Shown here piece by piece: positions 5,039 through 5,887 of a DNA stretch of 5,887 nt (the stretch's first letter is position 1; the number at the start of each line of letters is the position of its first letter). The notes under the pieces are model-generated. The model searched no databases. It was given only the letters and a program-made list of their open reading frames with translations, and was not told the DNA's origin. The DNA is from Desulfobacterales bacterium. Its GTDB lineage: Bacteria; Desulfobacterota; Desulfobacteria; Desulfobacterales; UBA5852. The position numbers were made by a program, and so were the translations under genes. The stretch is from NCBI GenBank assembly GCA_016735415.1, contig JAERRP010000107.1:1-5887 (forward strand), read 5' to 3'.

Positions 5039-5887
5039 ATGGAGCTTTATTCTGTTGCGGTTCTGGTTCTGGTTCTTTTCGCCATTGCGATCATGGACCT
5101 GATCGTAGGTGTCAGTAACGATGCCGTCAATTTTCTTAATTCCTCCGTGGGTTCGCGGGTGGCGCCCCGGCGTGTCATCATGATCGTGGCCAGCCTGGGC
5201 ATTCTGGCGGGCGTGACGTTTTCCAGCGGAATGATGGAAGTGGCCCGCAAGGGCATTTTCCATCCGCGTCTTTTTCTGATGCCCGAGCTGATCACCATCT
5301 TCCTGGCCGTGATGCTGACCGATGTGGTTCTGCTCGACCTTTTCAATACGTTCGGTTTCCCGACTTCGACCACCGTTTCGATCATATTCGAACTGCTGGG
5401 CGCGGCCATTGCCGTATCCCTCTTCAAAATCTTCCAGAGCGGCCAGAGCGTTCTGGACCTGGCGCAATACATCAATACCGACAAAGCCCTGGCGATTATT
5501 TCGGGCATCCTGCTTTCGGTGGGCATCGCCTTTATCTGCGGTGCGCTGGCCCAGTATTTCACCCGGCTCCTGTTAACCTTCAACTATGAAAAGCGTTTAA
5601 AGCGTTATGGCGGCCTGTGGGGAGGGCTGGCGCTTTCCATGATCGTCTATTTTATCCTGATCAAGGGCTCCAAAGGCGCTTCCTTCATGGGACCGGAAAC
5701 GATCGCCTGGATCAAAACCCATACCGGGACGATCATCGGTGTCTGTATTCTCTTCTTTACCCTGCTGTTCCAGGTCCTGATGGTGGTGACGCGCATCAAC
5801 ATTCTCAAACCGATCGTGCTGGTGGGCACCTTTGCGCTGGCCATGGCCTTTGCGGCCAACGACCTGGTCAATTTCATCGGGGTTCCC
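5039..5887 (+). CDS. PiT-family inorganic phosphate transporter, N-terminal part (3' end outside window)
   Basis: The frame is open from ATG 5039 to the window end, giving 283 codons. Seen: GVSNDAVNFLNSSVGS (24-39) and AFAANDLVNFIGVP (270-283), the two copies of the PiT signature whose Asn-Asp residues take part in phosphate and cation binding; and FNTFGFPTSTTVS (102-114), the conserved re-entrant-type segment. Several hydrophobic stretches (about 5-24, 46-66, 83-103, 110-132, 150-174, 192-210, 230-252, 257-277) indicate an inner-membrane protein. PiT proteins import phosphate, usually as a metal-phosphate with H+ or Na+; the coupling ion cannot be told here. The second repeat starts at the window edge, so most of the second half is missing. 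The wording of the signature (DAVNFLNSSVGS) is nearer to the longer PiT variants common in Bacteroidetes and some delta-proteobacteria than to E. coli PitA. No pho box was recognised upstream. Confidence 0.93.
   Translation, partial: MELYSVAVLVLVLFAIAIMDLIVGVSNDAVNFLNSSVGSRVAPRRVIMIVASLGILAGVTFSSGMMEVARKGIFHPRLFLMPELITIFLAVMLTDVVLLDLFNTFGFPTSTTVSIIFELLGAAIAVSLFKIFQSGQSVLDLAQYINTDKALAIISGILLSVGIAFICGALAQYFTRLLLTFNYEKRLKRYGGLWGGLALSMIVYFILIKGSKGASFMGPETIAWIKTHTGTIIGVCILFFTLLFQVLMVVTRINILKPIVLVGTFALAMAFAANDLVNFIGVP

Noticed and set aside
5021..5583. Two long minus-strand frames
   Set aside because: Both are antisense to the PiT transporter, and their histidine- and arginine-rich sequences mirror its hydrophobic codons.

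Overview
The window looks like moderately GC-rich chromosomal DNA of a Gram-negative, delta-proteobacterium-like (Desulfobacterota-type) organism. This is an inference from gene style only: a REC-GAF-HD-GYP regulator, a bacterial homologue of the eukaryotic tRNA-queuosine mannosyltransferase, a PiT carrier, and a repeat of the 'GTCATTCCGGC-gaaa-GCCGGAATCC' type. No rRNA, tRNA, CRISPR array or intact insertion sequence was seen. Both end genes run off the window.

Layout. (1) 1-935, minus: the N-terminal 311 codons of a GTDC1/QTMAN-like glycosyltransferase (DUF3524 plus GT4-like C-terminal part). (2) 936-1116: a divergent intergenic region with a good sigma70-type promoter for the rightward gene, overlaid by GATTAT-type dyads and direct repeats that look like an operator. 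(3) 1117-2664, plus: a complete response regulator with REC, GAF and HD-GYP domains, a predicted cyclic-di-GMP phosphodiesterase. (4) 2702-3740, minus: a two-gene partition-like cassette, parA followed by a 29-nt-overlapping gene for a small ribbon-helix-helix-like protein. (5) 3741-3900: the parA upstream region, with 13-bp iterons, an AT-rich promoter candidate and two dyads. (6) 3902-4739, plus: two decayed genes, a CheW-like C-terminal remnant with in-frame stops and an N4-cytosine-type DNA methyltransferase broken by a one-base frameshift and apparently by an internal deletion. (7) 4740-5038: a non-coding stretch with a REP-like double-hairpin repeat and an 11-bp-stem hairpin. (8) 5039-5887, plus: the first 283 codons of a PiT-family phosphate transporter.

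Taken together, 2702-4970 reads as an accessory, partly decaying patch (partition-like genes, dead methyltransferase, chemotaxis remnant, palindromic repeat) between housekeeping-type genes. The most interesting points are the ParA/RHH pair with candidate centromere-like iterons directly upstream, its possible historical link to the adjoining CheW remnant, and the bacterial QTMAN-like enzyme. Nothing here can be called a proven new system from sequence alone.
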